This document shows positions 1-8,268 of a stretch of DNA of 64,000 nucleotides, piece after piece. The stretch covers positions 62,001-126,000 of the forward strand of contig NZ_JBIWEX010000005.1 of NCBI RefSeq assembly GCF_044762745.1. The letters are read 5' to 3'. This stretch comes from Psychrobacillus sp044762745. GTDB lineage: Bacteria > Bacillota > Bacilli > Bacillales_A > Planococcaceae. Below the pieces are notes generated by a model. That model was given only the letters and a program-made list of their open reading frames with translations, did no database searches and had not been told where the DNA came from. Made by a program: the position numbers and the translations under genes. Within the stretch, counting starts at the first letter, position 1. The number at the start of each line of letters is the position of its first letter.

Positions 1-186
1 AAATACTTCGTTCTCAGTGGAATGCTAGACCATTTTTTCATAGGTATTGAGACCTCCTACCAGGAAATATAGCATATATCCTCGAAAAAAAGAGTGCGTT
101 TTTTTAAACTTAACATTAACTTTACAAAGACAAATCAGAACATTCCGTGTACGATAGAGCTATATATAAGTGAAAGGAAGTTGACT

Positions 187-978
187 ATGGATTTAGGTTT
201 ACAACATAAACGCGTGATCGTAACAGCATCGAGTAAAGGTCTCGGAAAAGCAACAGCCCTCCAGTTTGCAAAAGAAGGCGCTAAAGTTCTCATATCAAGT
301 AGAAACGAAGAAGAGTTGAAGCAAACTGCCGAGGAAATAAAAGCAGTAAGCAACAATGAGCATGTCTATTTTTCTGTATGTGATGTGACAAAAGAAAGCG
401 ACATAGACCGACTTTTCGAAACAGCAATCGCTAAATTTGGCGGAGTCGATATTCTCGTCAACAATGCAGGCGGCCCTACACCTGGTGGGTTTGCACAAGT
501 ATCTGATGAAGATTGGCAAGGAGCATTTGAGAAAAATCTATTAAGCTACATCCGCTCGATTCGATTAGCACTCCCATACATGAAAGAACAAAATTTCGGA
601 CGAATCGTCAACATTTCTTCTTCTTCTACAAAAGAGGTATTAGACGGTCTAATCTTGTCGAATACATTCCGTTTAGGGATGGTCGGTCTATCAAAAAGTA
701 TCGCTCGCGAGTATGGAAACCGAAATATATTGATAAATACAGTCGGACCTGGTCGAATTCAAACAGATCGCGTGACAGAACTCGACCAAATTGCTGCTCA
801 AAAGCAAAATTTGTCGATTGACGAAATTAAAGAAGGATTTGAAAAAGTGATTCCAGTTGGAAGATACGGCGAACCAGAAGAATTTGCGAAAATCATTGTA
901 TTTCTATGTTCAGAAGCCAATTCGTATATGACTGGTCAAAATTTGGTTGTAGATGGCGGAACATTGAAGGCACTATAG
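187..978 (+). CDS. SDR-family oxidoreductase with a non-canonical active site
   Basis: 263 residues, about the usual length of a 3-oxoacyl-ACP reductase-like short-chain dehydrogenase. I chose the ATG at 187 because AAGGAAG lies about 7 bases upstream; the frame is open back to 94 but that part reads as leader. A Rossmann start (TASSKGLG, residues 13-20), NNAGG and a C-terminal VDGGT are visible. The glycine motif has Ala in place of its first Gly. At the place of the catalytic YxxxK the protein reads SNTFR, so Tyr is Ser and Lys is Arg. This resembles the SDR subgroup known to deviate at both motifs, so the reaction cannot be inferred. A single gene followed by a strong terminator. Confidence 0.85.
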   Translation: MDLGLQHKRVIVTASSKGLGKATALQFAKEGAKVLISSRNEEELKQTAEEIKAVSNNEHVYFSVCDVTKESDIDRLFETAIAKFGGVDILVNNAGGPTPGGFAQVSDEDWQGAFEKNLLSYIRSIRLALPYMKEQNFGRIVNISSSSTKEVLDGLILSNTFRLGMVGLSKSIAREYGNRNILINTVGPGRIQTDRVTELDQIAAQKQNLSIDEIKEGFEKVIPVGRYGEPEEFAKIIVFLCSEANSYMTGQNLVVDGGTLKAL

Positions 979-1098
979 AGGGAGAAGGACGGAGTGGTTT
1001 ATCGCATTCGCGGGGTAGTTTGTCGTGTTCGAGGTGAGTTTTGTCGTGTTCGTCTAAAGTTTAGTCGTTCTAAGCCATTTATTGGATATTGTTCGATT

Positions 1099-1136
1099 AA
1101 AAACGAGTGTCTCCGAATTCGGAGACACTCGTTTTT
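1099..1136. terminator. Bidirectional terminator between SDR gene and catE-like gene
   Basis: A near-perfect palindrome around GAATTC with 16-base arms (AAAAACGAGTGTCTCC and its complement) has an A-tract on one side and a T-tract on the other. It can end transcription from both convergent genes. Confidence 0.85.
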
Positions 1137-1141
1137 GCAAT

Positions 1142-1987
1142 TTATTTAACGATTAATTTGATTTTATTTTGCGATGGATCTTTCGTGATGTAGATATCAT
1201 TTTCTTCTGTAAGTGGTGCATCGATTGTTTTTAAGTTTTCAATTGCAGTATTTAATACTTCATTACTTGGATAAACTAAAGTATACGCTTCTAGACCTAC
1301 GATATTTTCCGCTGCTGCTGGTGCACCTACTCCAGCCCAAGTGTTCATACCGATATGGTGATGGTATTTTCCTGTTGCCATAAACAATGCGCCTGGATAA
1401 GGAGTTACAACTTCAAATCCTAATGCATTATAAAATTTTTCCGCTGCCGATAGGTCTGCAACATGTAAATGAATATGTCCCATTGCAGTGCCTTCTGGTA
1501 GGCCAGTCCATTTGGTATTTGCACCTTCTGCCAAAATACTTTGTGCATCGATTTGAAGTGTGTCCATTGCAACATGTTCACCGTTCCATTTCCACTCTGT
1601 ATCAGGGCGGTCGGTATAAATTTCGATGCCGTTACCATCTGGATCATTTAAATATAGTGCTTCACTTACTAAGTGATCTCCTGCTCCAACGCGGATATTA
1701 ATTTCGATAAAGTGTTTTAATACCGCACCAAGATCTGCACGAGTAGGAAGTAATAATGCGAAATGGTAGAGACCAGTTGTTTTTTGTGTTTTTGGTTCGA
1801 AGTCTGATCGTTGTTCAATGGAAAGTAGTGCAGTTTTTCCATCTGCAGTTAGTAAGGCTTTGTTGTCTTGTTTTTCAAGTACTTTGAATCCTACTACTTC
1901 TTGATAAAACGTAAGTGATTCTTCTAAGTTCATTACTTTTAGTTCTACTAGTTCTACGAATGTATATGGTTTATTTTGATATTTCAT
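1142..1987 (-). CDS. catE: Catechol 2,3-dioxygenase-like VOC protein (CatE type)
   Basis: 281 residues made of two vicinal-oxygen-chelate modules, near the length of B. subtilis CatE. Candidate metal ligands of the extradiol type are visible in the C-terminal module: His in GHIHLHVADL, His in YHHHIGMNTW and Glu in GLEAYTLVYP. CatE opens the ring of catechol during detoxification of quinone-like compounds. The ATG at 1987 is preceded by AGGAG. The upstream region holds a consensus promoter and a TTAC-N5-GTAA box (listed separately), the site type reported for the MarR/DUF24 repressors CatR and YodB at B. subtilis catDE, which supports the call. No catD-like gene is next to it. Other glyoxalase-fold functions remain possible. 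Confidence 0.75.
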   Translation of the reverse strand: MKYQNKPYTFVELVELKVMNLEESLTFYQEVVGFKVLEKQDNKALLTADGKTALLSIEQRSDFEPKTQKTTGLYHFALLLPTRADLGAVLKHFIEINIRVGAGDHLVSEALYLNDPDGNGIEIYTDRPDTEWKWNGEHVAMDTLQIDAQSILAEGANTKWTGLPEGTAMGHIHLHVADLSAAEKFYNALGFEVVTPYPGALFMATGKYHHHIGMNTWAGVGAPAAAENIVGLEAYTLVYPSNEVLNTAIENLKTIDAPLTEENDIYITKDPSQNKIKLIVK

Positions 1988-2009
1988 TTGAGTTTCTCCT
2001 CTTTTTAAG

Positions 2010-2064
2010 TTACTTTTCGTAAGTAATTATATTTTAGTTACTTAATAAAGTCAAGTTAGTAACT
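2010..2064 (-). promoter_or_regulatory. catE promoter with CatR/YodB-type operator and a second inverted repeat
   Basis: On the minus strand TTGACT (2054-2049), a 17-base spacer and TATAAT (2031-2026) form a near-consensus sigma-A promoter. TTAC-TTTTC-GTAA at 2010-2022 lies just downstream of the -10, over the expected start point, and fits the TTAC-N5-GTAA consensus known for CatR/YodB. A second inverted repeat, AGTTACT (2036-2042) and AGTAACT (2058-2064), brackets the -35. Promoter and repeats are seen directly; the regulator is inferred. Confidence 0.75.
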
Positions 2065-2159
2065 CATTAATTTGGAAAATGCAGGACTTGTTTCTTCGAA
2101 TCGCAAGATCTTTTTATTTAACTTGTATCATTTCCTCTTATTTGTACAACCCCACGGAT

Positions 2160-2284
2160 TGGCGTAATAATATTTCCTCTACTCACAACATCCTCTCTCG
2201 TTCTCGCAACATTGCATTCCATACGCGCAACATTCTCTCCCATCTCCGCAACTTTCCTCGTAATCACAATGATACACTCCACGC
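2160..2284. repeat. Degenerate ~21-base periodic repeat (CGCAAC family)
   Basis: Imperfect units containing TCGCAAC or CGCAACATT recur about every 21 bases: near 2182, 2205, 2226, 2248 and 2283. There is no credible coding frame. Similar periodic tracts occur at 985-1070, 14,712-14,815 and 20,300-20,448. Confidence 0.5.
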
Positions 2285-2316
2285 AAAAACCACTAGCCTC
2301 GTTTGGCTAGTGGTTT
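2285..2316 (-). terminator. Terminator of the ilv-leu operon
   Basis: AAACCACTAGCC (2287-2298) and GGCTAGTGGTTT (2305-2316) form a 12-bp stem just beyond the ilvA stop codon, where the leftward operon ends. Confidence 0.75.
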
Positions 2317-2327
2317 CTTACAACCCT

Positions 2328-3257
2328 TTATTTTGCTAATGGAACTTGGATCGACATGCTTTGGCATTCTGCTAGTTTGCAGATGTCGAAGTTACCTCCG
2401 CTTACGATGATTCCTACATTTCGTGATGCGGATGGCATGTGGTGGTTCAACACTGCCGCTACTGCTGCGGCTCCAGCACCTTCAATAAGTGTTTTTTCAC
2501 GTTCGAGCATAAAGAGAATTGCGGTTGCAATTTCTGCTTCGGATACGGTGATAATGTCGTCTACGAGGGAATGAATGATATTCATTGTCAGCTTTCCTGG
2601 TACTTTCACGTTAATGCCTTCTGCAATTGTTTTGCCTTGGAATGGGACGAGCCCTCCATTTTTTCCTTTAAAAGCAGTCGCAATGGCAGAAGCATTTGCG
2701 GATTGAACGCCAATAACTCGGATATCTGGACGAGTCGATTTCACGGCAAGTAAGGTGCCTGCTAATAAGCCTCCGCCACCTGCTGGAACGACGATTGTAT
2801 CGATTTCGGGACTTTGCTGCAGCATTTCCATTGCAACGGTTGCCTGACCTTCGATGACGGCTAAATCGTCGAAGGGATGGATGAATGTGGCACCTGTTCG
2901 AAGCTGTTCTTCTCTTGCTGCAACATAGGCTTCGTCGAAATTTTGTCCGACTAGCTTCACCATAGCGCCGTATCCTTTTGTTGCGTTTACTTTCGTTTCA
3001 GGTGTTCCAATTGGCATGAAAATGGTTACTGGCACATTGCGTGCTTTTCCAGCATAAGCAACTCCTTGGGCGTGATTTCCTGCAGAAGCAGCTATTAATC
3101 CTTTCTCGCACTCCGCTTCTGATAGCTGTGATACTTTATTCATTGCACCTCTTATTTTAAATGAACCCGTTTTTTGTAGGTTCTCCAATTTCAAGTACAC
3201 TTTCTTTCCCGTCATTGCGTTAAATGTAGTCGACATTTTACACGGTGTACGATGCAC
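2328..3257 (-). CDS. ilvA: Threonine dehydratase, N-terminus apparently disrupted
   Basis: A PLP enzyme converting threonine to 2-oxobutyrate for isoleucine synthesis. SFKIRGAMNK holds the PLP lysine; SAGNHAQG and PAGGGGLLAG bind the cofactor. The form is short, without the C-terminal regulatory domain of long IlvA. The first standard start in frame is GTG at 3257, with no good ribosome-binding site. The same frame continues upstream with family-like sequence (LFEASEKVAEF just before HRTP) up to a stop, but offers no ATG, GTG or TTG. An AGGAG with TTG and ATG codons lies at about 3310-3325 one frame off, suggesting a one-base deletion near 3300. Either translation starts internally or the gene is damaged. 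Last gene of the operon, directly behind leuD. Confidence 0.8.
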   Translation of the reverse strand: MHRTPCKMSTTFNAMTGKKVYLKLENLQKTGSFKIRGAMNKVSQLSEAECEKGLIAASAGNHAQGVAYAGKARNVPVTIFMPIGTPETKVNATKGYGAMVKLVGQNFDEAYVAAREEQLRTGATFIHPFDDLAVIEGQATVAMEMLQQSPEIDTIVVPAGGGGLLAGTLLAVKSTRPDIRVIGVQSANASAIATAFKGKNGGLVPFQGKTIAEGINVKVPGKLTMNIIHSLVDDIITVSEAEIATAILFMLEREKTLIEGAGAAAVAAVLNHHMPSASRNVGIIVSGGNFDICKLAECQSMSIQVPLAK

Positions 3258-3328
3258 GAACTCCGCTACTTTTTCTGATGCTTCAAATAAACCTACAGTG
3301 TCGTATGAATTCCCAACAAAACCATCTC

Positions 3329-3910
3329 CTATTTAGCTAATTTTTTGTTTTCAAATGCTTGAATATGATCTTCGTATTGGAAAGTCAATGAAATTTCATC
3401 CCATCCATTTAAAAGCATTTTCTTTTGGTACTGGTCGATGTCAAATGAATAAACCGAACCATCCGCTCCTGTTACCGTTTGTTTTTCTAGATTTACTTCT
3501 ACTTTATATTCTTCTTTACTTAAAATCGCTTCCACTTCGTCGACAGACAATATAATAGGAAGAATTCCATTTTTCATGCAGTTATTATAAAAAATATCGG
3601 CGAAACTCGGAGCGATGACTACACGGAATCCATAATCCAGTATTGCCCACGGAGCGTGCTCACGCGATGATCCACATCCGAAGTTATCATGCGCTACTAA
3701 TATAGTGGAATTTTTATAGCGATCATCGTTTAATACAAAATCTTGAATTGGATTTCCTTCTGCATCAAAGCGCCAGTGGTAAAACAAGTACTTGCCGAAT
3801 CCTGTGCGCTCAATTCTTTTTAGAAATTCCTTTGAAATAATTTGGTCTGTATCGACATTTTTTTGATTTAATGGGGTAATGACGCTTTTTATTTCATTAA
3901 TAGGCTCCAT
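3329..3910 (-). CDS. leuD: 3-isopropylmalate dehydratase small subunit
   Basis: 193 residues, normal for LeuD, the swivel-domain subunit that pairs with LeuC to isomerise isopropylmalate in leucine synthesis. The diagnostic GCGSSREHAPWA is present, as are the N-terminal LNQKNVDTDQII and the C-terminal half that closes over the substrate. The ATG at 3910 has a good AAGGAGG. About 140 bases separate it from leuC, unusually long inside this operon, because a repeat element fills the gap. Confidence 0.95.
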   Translation of the reverse strand: MEPINEIKSVITPLNQKNVDTDQIISKEFLKRIERTGFGKYLFYHWRFDAEGNPIQDFVLNDDRYKNSTILVAHDNFGCGSSREHAPWAILDYGFRVVIAPSFADIFYNNCMKNGILPIILSVDEVEAILSKEEYKVEVNLEKQTVTGADGSVYSFDIDQYQKKMLLNGWDEISLTFQYEDHIQAFENKKLAK

Positions 3911-3939
3911 CGTTTTTCCTCCTTACGCGTTTACTAAAT

Positions 3940-4074
3940 CAATTTCGCCTTGGCGTAATTGCGTCCAGATTTTGCATCGAACTTGTTCGATGAACTCCTT
4001 TACAAAATCTGTGACATCCGCCGGGGGCTCAACTAGATTCAGCAGGGGTCTCAAACTCCTACTGAATCTAGTTG
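3940..4074. repeat. Repeat element with hairpin at the leuC-leuD junction
   Basis: ACTAGATTCAG followed by CAGGGG (4032-4048) pairs with CTCCTACTGAATCTAGT (4056-4072), about 17-bp arms with two mismatches. It is followed on the minus strand by a GC-richer block including GAGCCCCCGGCGG. The hairpin overlaps the last codons of leuC. It looks like a short intergenic repeat inserted between the two genes; I see no second copy here, so the family assignment is inference. Confidence 0.5.
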
Positions 4075-5466
4075 AAATTTGCGAATATCTACAATATGAC
4101 CTTCGATTGCGGCGGCGGCTGCCATTGCTGGACTCATCAAATGTGTTCTAGATCCTGCACCTTGTCGACCTTCGAAGTTGCGGTTGGATGTAGATGCACA
4201 ATGCTCGCCAGCTGGAACGACATCGTCATTCATCGCTAGGCACATACTGCAGCCAGATTCACGCCATTCAAATCCCGCATCAAGGAAAATTTGGTCGATG
4301 CCTTCTTGTTCTGCTTGTTTTTTCACGGTTTGTGATCCTGGAACAACAATTGCTTTTACGCTTGGATGCACTTTACGCCCTTCAATTACGCCTGCTGCAG
4401 TGCGTAAATCGCTTAGGCGGGCATTCGTACAAGAACCGATAAATACATTCGTAATCGCAATATCCGTTAAAGGCATTCCTTCTTCAAGACCCATATAAGT
4501 AAGTGCTTTTTCATGTGCTGATCTGTCGCTTGCTTCTGTGAAGTCTGTTGTAAGTGGGATATTGTTTGAAACACCTGAACCCATAGATGGATTTGTACCC
4601 CAAGTAACGAAAGGTTCGATTTCGTCAGCAGAAATTTCAACTGTTTTATCGTAAACTGCTCCTTCGTCTGAAGCGAGTGTCAACCAACAAGCTGCTTCTT
4701 TTTCAAAAGCTTCACCAGTTGGAACATGTTCGCGACCTCTTAAAAATTCAACTGTCGTTGCATCTGGGCTGATTAAACCTGCACGAGCTCCAGCTTCGAT
4801 GGACATATTACAAATTGTCATACGTTCTTCCATCGATAGATTGCGAATTGCTTCGCCTGTGTACTCCACAATATATCCAGTACCCATATCGATACCAAAC
4901 TTCGAAATAATCGCTAAAATAATATCTTTTGCTGCAACTCCGTAACCAAGTTCTCCAGTAACTTTAATTTCCATTGTTTTCGGTTTTGCTTGCCAAAGTG
5001 TTTGAGTAGAAAGGACATGCTCTACTTCACTCGTACCAATACCAAAAGCAATCGCGCCGAATGCACCATGTGTAGATGTGTGGCTATCTCCACATACGAT
5101 CGTTTTACCAGGTTGCGTTAAACCTAGCTCTGGACCGATAATATGGACGATTCCTTGATCTGGATGGCCCATATTTGCAAGTGGAACTCCGAATTCTTCG
5201 CAGTTTTCTTGCAGTGTATTAATTTGCTTACGTGCAATTTCGTCTTTAATTTGTTCTCTATTACGAGTTGGGACGTTGTGATCCATCGTTGCATAGCAAA
5301 GATCCGGCCGACGAACTTTGCGATTGTTTAGTCGTAACCCTTCAAAAGCTTGTGGAGATGTCACTTCATGGAGTAAGTGTAAATCGATATAGAGAAGGTC
5401 TGGTTTCCCTTCTTCCTCATATACTACATGTTCATCCCAAATTTTCTCAATTATCGTTTTTGCCAT
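4051..5466 (-). CDS. leuC: 3-isopropylmalate dehydratase large subunit
   Basis: 471 residues, aconitase-fold subunit that carries the 4Fe-4S cluster. Cluster ligands are visible in IGSCTNAR and SGCSMCLAMN; the substrate loop GDSHTSTHGAFGA is intact. The normal protein seems to end around VDIRKF. The last seven residues (QLDSVGV) and the stop codon are encoded by one arm of the hairpin repeat that separates it from leuD, so the original C-terminus may have been replaced. The ATG at 5466 has a GGAGAGGG upstream. Works with LeuD. Confidence 0.95.
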   Translation of the reverse strand: MAKTIIEKIWDEHVVYEEEGKPDLLYIDLHLLHEVTSPQAFEGLRLNNRKVRRPDLCYATMDHNVPTRNREQIKDEIARKQINTLQENCEEFGVPLANMGHPDQGIVHIIGPELGLTQPGKTIVCGDSHTSTHGAFGAIAFGIGTSEVEHVLSTQTLWQAKPKTMEIKVTGELGYGVAAKDIILAIISKFGIDMGTGYIVEYTGEAIRNLSMEERMTICNMSIEAGARAGLISPDATTVEFLRGREHVPTGEAFEKEAACWLTLASDEGAVYDKTVEISADEIEPFVTWGTNPSMGSGVSNNIPLTTDFTEASDRSAHEKALTYMGLEEGMPLTDIAITNVFIGSCTNARLSDLRTAAGVIEGRKVHPSVKAIVVPGSQTVKKQAEQEGIDQIFLDAGFEWRESGCSMCLAMNDDVVPAGEHCASTSNRNFEGRQGAGSRTHLMSPAMAAAAAIEGHIVDIRKFQLDSVGV

Positions 5467-5486
5467 TTTAGTCCCTCTCCTTTTGG

Positions 5487-6587
5487 TTAGACATACGTAA
5501 ACATAATACTGTCAGATACAAATTCTGAATCTAGTTCTTCTAATACTTTTGCTGTCCATTCGGTTGTCGAAAGAACGCGTTTGCCTTCTACTTGTAAATC
5601 AATTGTGAAATTACCATCATTTAGCACATTAAATACTGCTTCTTCAATTGCCGCTGCTTCTGTTTCCATTTGGAAAGCTTCGCGTAACATCATTGCTGCA
5701 GAGAGAATAGTCGCTGCTGGGTTTGCTTTATTTTGTCCCGCGATGTCAGGAGCAGATCCGTGGACTGGTTCGTATAAACCAAAACCGTCTTCTCTTGTAC
5801 TTGCTGATGGTAGCATTCCTAGTGAGCCTGTAATAACAGAAGCTTCATCACTTAAAATATCACCGAACATATTTTCTGTGACAATAACGTCGAATGCATC
5901 CGGCTTCGTAATCAATTTCATCGCCGTCGAATCAACCAGCATATGTTCCACTTCTACATCTGGGTATCCTTGTTTTTTCTCTTCAACAATTTCACGCCAT
6001 AGTTTACTAGAGTCTAGTACATTCGCTTTATCTACAGAAGCAAGTTTCCCTCTGCGGCTTCTCGCAAGTTGGAAAGCAGTATCGACGATTCGCTCGATTT
6101 CTTCACGTGTGTATACAAGTGAGTCCAATGCGTAATCCTTTGTCTTTTTTCGTGGCTCAGCGAAGTATAAACCTCCTGTTAATTCACGAACGATGACTAA
6201 ATCAACCGATTCTGCGATCTCCTTTTTAAGCGGTGATGCTTCTAATAATGCAGGAATCGCTTTTACTGGACGAATATTTGCATATAGTCCGAAATGTTTG
6301 CGAATTGCTAGTAATCCTTTTTCGGGGCGTAAATGAGATGGATTTTGATCCCATTTTGGCCCACCAACTGCACCTAAGAGAATGGCATCACTTCCGCTAC
6401 ATAAGTTAATCGTCTCTTCAGGAAGTGGATTTTCGCAAGCATCAATTGCCGCTCCACCGATCAAAGCGTATTGCAAGTTAAAGGTATGGTTATATCGTTT
6501 TTCAATCGCCTGAAGCACCTGGACAGCAGCTCCTGTTACTTCAGGACCGATTCCATCTCCTGGTAATACTGTTATCGTTTTTTCCAT
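5487..6587 (-). CDS. leuB: 3-isopropylmalate dehydrogenase
   Basis: 366 residues. Oxidatively decarboxylates 3-isopropylmalate with NAD+. VLPGDGIGPEV opens the protein; RELTGGLYF and ENMFGDILSDEAS carry substrate and metal ligands. The frame opens at a GTG (6596) that overlaps the ribosome-binding site; ATG at 6587 has AGGAG at 8 bases and is the better start. A 110-base repeat element separates it from leuA. Confidence 0.95.
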   Translation of the reverse strand: MEKTITVLPGDGIGPEVTGAAVQVLQAIEKRYNHTFNLQYALIGGAAIDACENPLPEETINLCSGSDAILLGAVGGPKWDQNPSHLRPEKGLLAIRKHFGLYANIRPVKAIPALLEASPLKKEIAESVDLVIVRELTGGLYFAEPRKKTKDYALDSLVYTREEIERIVDTAFQLARSRRGKLASVDKANVLDSSKLWREIVEEKKQGYPDVEVEHMLVDSTAMKLITKPDAFDVIVTENMFGDILSDEASVITGSLGMLPSASTREDGFGLYEPVHGSAPDIAGQNKANPAATILSAAMMLREAFQMETEAAAIEEAVFNVLNDGNFTIDLQVEGKRVLSTTEWTAKVLEELDSEFVSDSIMFTYV

Positions 6588-6607
6588 CTCATTCACTCCT
6601 GTTAGTT

Positions 6608-6720
6608 TGTCTAGACTTCAGGCGCCAGCCGCTCTAGGTCAAATGTGAAATTGCTGCTCCTGTGCAAAGCTCGTCGCAGAAGAACGTTGTCACGGCTAAA
6701 CGGGCGCCTTTCGCTTTTCT
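6608..6720. repeat. GGCGCC-ended dispersed repeat, copy A (leuA-leuB gap)
   Basis: The element begins TCTAGACTTCAGGCGCCAG and ends CGGGCGCCTTTCGCTTTTCT, with CTCGTCGCAGAAGAACG inside. The same ordered motifs occur in opposite orientation at 11,660-11,847. It fills the leuA-leuB spacer without any ORF and is clearly more GC-rich than the genes around it. Confidence 0.75.
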
Positions 6721-6723
6721 CAG

Positions 6724-8268
6724 TTATTGTGTAACTGGCACTCTTTCTTGATAATGTGCTTTTATTAACTGTCTATTGATCGCATTTAAATACGCTTTTG
6801 CAGAAGCTTCTAATACGTCTTGTGAAGCATTACGTCCAACGGAAACGACGTCGTTAAATGTTAAGTTAATAATAGCTTCGCCAAGTGCGTCTCTGCCTTT
6901 AGAAACAGAAGACACACGATAATCAATAATATGAACTTCCCCATTCACAAGCTTTTCTAGCGTATTGAATATCGCTTCTACTGAACCAGCGCCAGTAGAC
7001 GATACGACTTCCACTTGACCAGATGGCGTTTTCGCTTGAACCGTAGCAGTTGGAATATTTGATGTGCCGTACTGCACTTGCACGCTCTCTAATTCATATA
7101 CATCCACTTCAGGCGTGTTTACTTGTTGATCTGTTAATAAAACAAATAAATCATCCTCTGTGATTTCTTTCTTAGAATCCGCTAATTTCTTGAATGCTAC
7201 AAATGCTGCCTTTAGTTTTTCATCACTTAAATGGAAGCCCATTTCCTCCGCGCGGTTAGTAAATGCATGGCGACCAGAGTGTTTTCCAAGTACAAGTTCG
7301 GTAGATGCATCACCGATTAGTTCTGGTGTAATAATTTCATATGTTTCAGGGTTTTTCAGCATACCATCTTGGTGAATACCAGATTCGTGTGCGAAAGCAT
7401 TTTTCCCAACTACCGCTTTGTTTGGTTGAATAGCCACTCCTGTTAACTTACTTACAAGCTGACTTGTGCGTTTTGTTTCTTTTAACACGATGCCAGAATC
7501 CGTTTGATAGTAGTCTTTGCGAATATGTAGTGCAACTGCAATTTCTTCTAGCGCTACGTTACCAGCACGTTCTCCGATTCCGTTAATGGTACCTTCTACT
7601 TGCGTTGCACCATTTTCAATTGCTGCAAGTGTATTTGCTGTTGCTAAACCTAAATCATCATGACAATGTGCGGAAAGCTTTACTCGTTCAATGCCATTCA
7701 CATTTTCAGTTAAATATTTGAATAAAGCACCGTATTCGATAGGAGTTGCATACCCTACAGTATCTGGTACATTAATAGTCGTAGCCCCTGCTTTAATCAC
7801 TTCATTAATAATTCGAACAAGAAAGTCTTTATCCGAGCGAGTTGCATCTTCTGCAGACCATTGTACGAGTGGAAAATATTTTCTTGCCAGTTTCACTGAT
7901 TCAACAGCAAGTTCAATCACTTGTTCTGGTGTTTTATTCAACTTAGTTTGCATATGAATTGGGGATGTTGCAATAAATGTGTGAAGATGAGGCTGCACTC
8001 CACCTTTTAATGCCTCCCAAGCAGTTTCAATATCATCTTTATTCGTACGAGCTAAACCTGTAACAACTGAGTTTTTCACCGTATCAGCAATCAGTTTAAC
8101 TGCTTCAAAGTCTCCAGGGGATGAAGCAGGAAAACCTGCTTCAATAATGGAAACTCCGTACTTTTCAAGCTGACGAGCGATTTCTAACTTTTCTTGCGTG
8201 TTTAGATTGATCCCTGCGGATTGTTCACCGTCACGAAGCGTTGTGTCAAAAATGTCAATTTTGTGCAC
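6724..8268 (-). CDS. leuA: 2-isopropylmalate synthase
   Basis: 514 residues, full length. The first committed enzyme of leucine synthesis, joining acetyl-CoA and 2-oxoisovalerate. The catalytic TIM barrel shows DTTLRDGEQ and the metal-binding HCHDDLGLA; the C-terminal third (from about residue 385) is the LeuA allosteric dimer domain that senses leucine. The GTG start at 8268 lies inside ilvC, a 14-base overlap with a weak ribosome-binding site, so translation is probably coupled to ilvC. Confidence 0.95.
   Translation of the reverse strand: MHKIDIFDTTLRDGEQSAGINLNTQEKLEIARQLEKYGVSIIEAGFPASSPGDFEAVKLIADTVKNSVVTGLARTNKDDIETAWEALKGGVQPHLHTFIATSPIHMQTKLNKTPEQVIELAVESVKLARKYFPLVQWSAEDATRSDKDFLVRIINEVIKAGATTINVPDTVGYATPIEYGALFKYLTENVNGIERVKLSAHCHDDLGLATANTLAAIENGATQVEGTINGIGERAGNVALEEIAVALHIRKDYYQTDSGIVLKETKRTSQLVSKLTGVAIQPNKAVVGKNAFAHESGIHQDGMLKNPETYEIITPELIGDASTELVLGKHSGRHAFTNRAEEMGFHLSDEKLKAAFVAFKKLADSKKEITEDDLFVLLTDQQVNTPEVDVYELESVQVQYGTSNIPTATVQAKTPSGQVEVVSSTGAGSVEAIFNTLEKLVNGEVHIIDYRVSSVSKGRDALGEAIINLTFNDVVSVGRNASQDVLEASAKAYLNAINRQLIKAHYQERVPVTQ

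Noticed and set aside
2079..2339. 86-residue plus-strand frame upstream of ilvA's end
   Set aside because: Low-complexity, no ribosome-binding site, lies over the periodic CGCAAC tract and the operon terminator.
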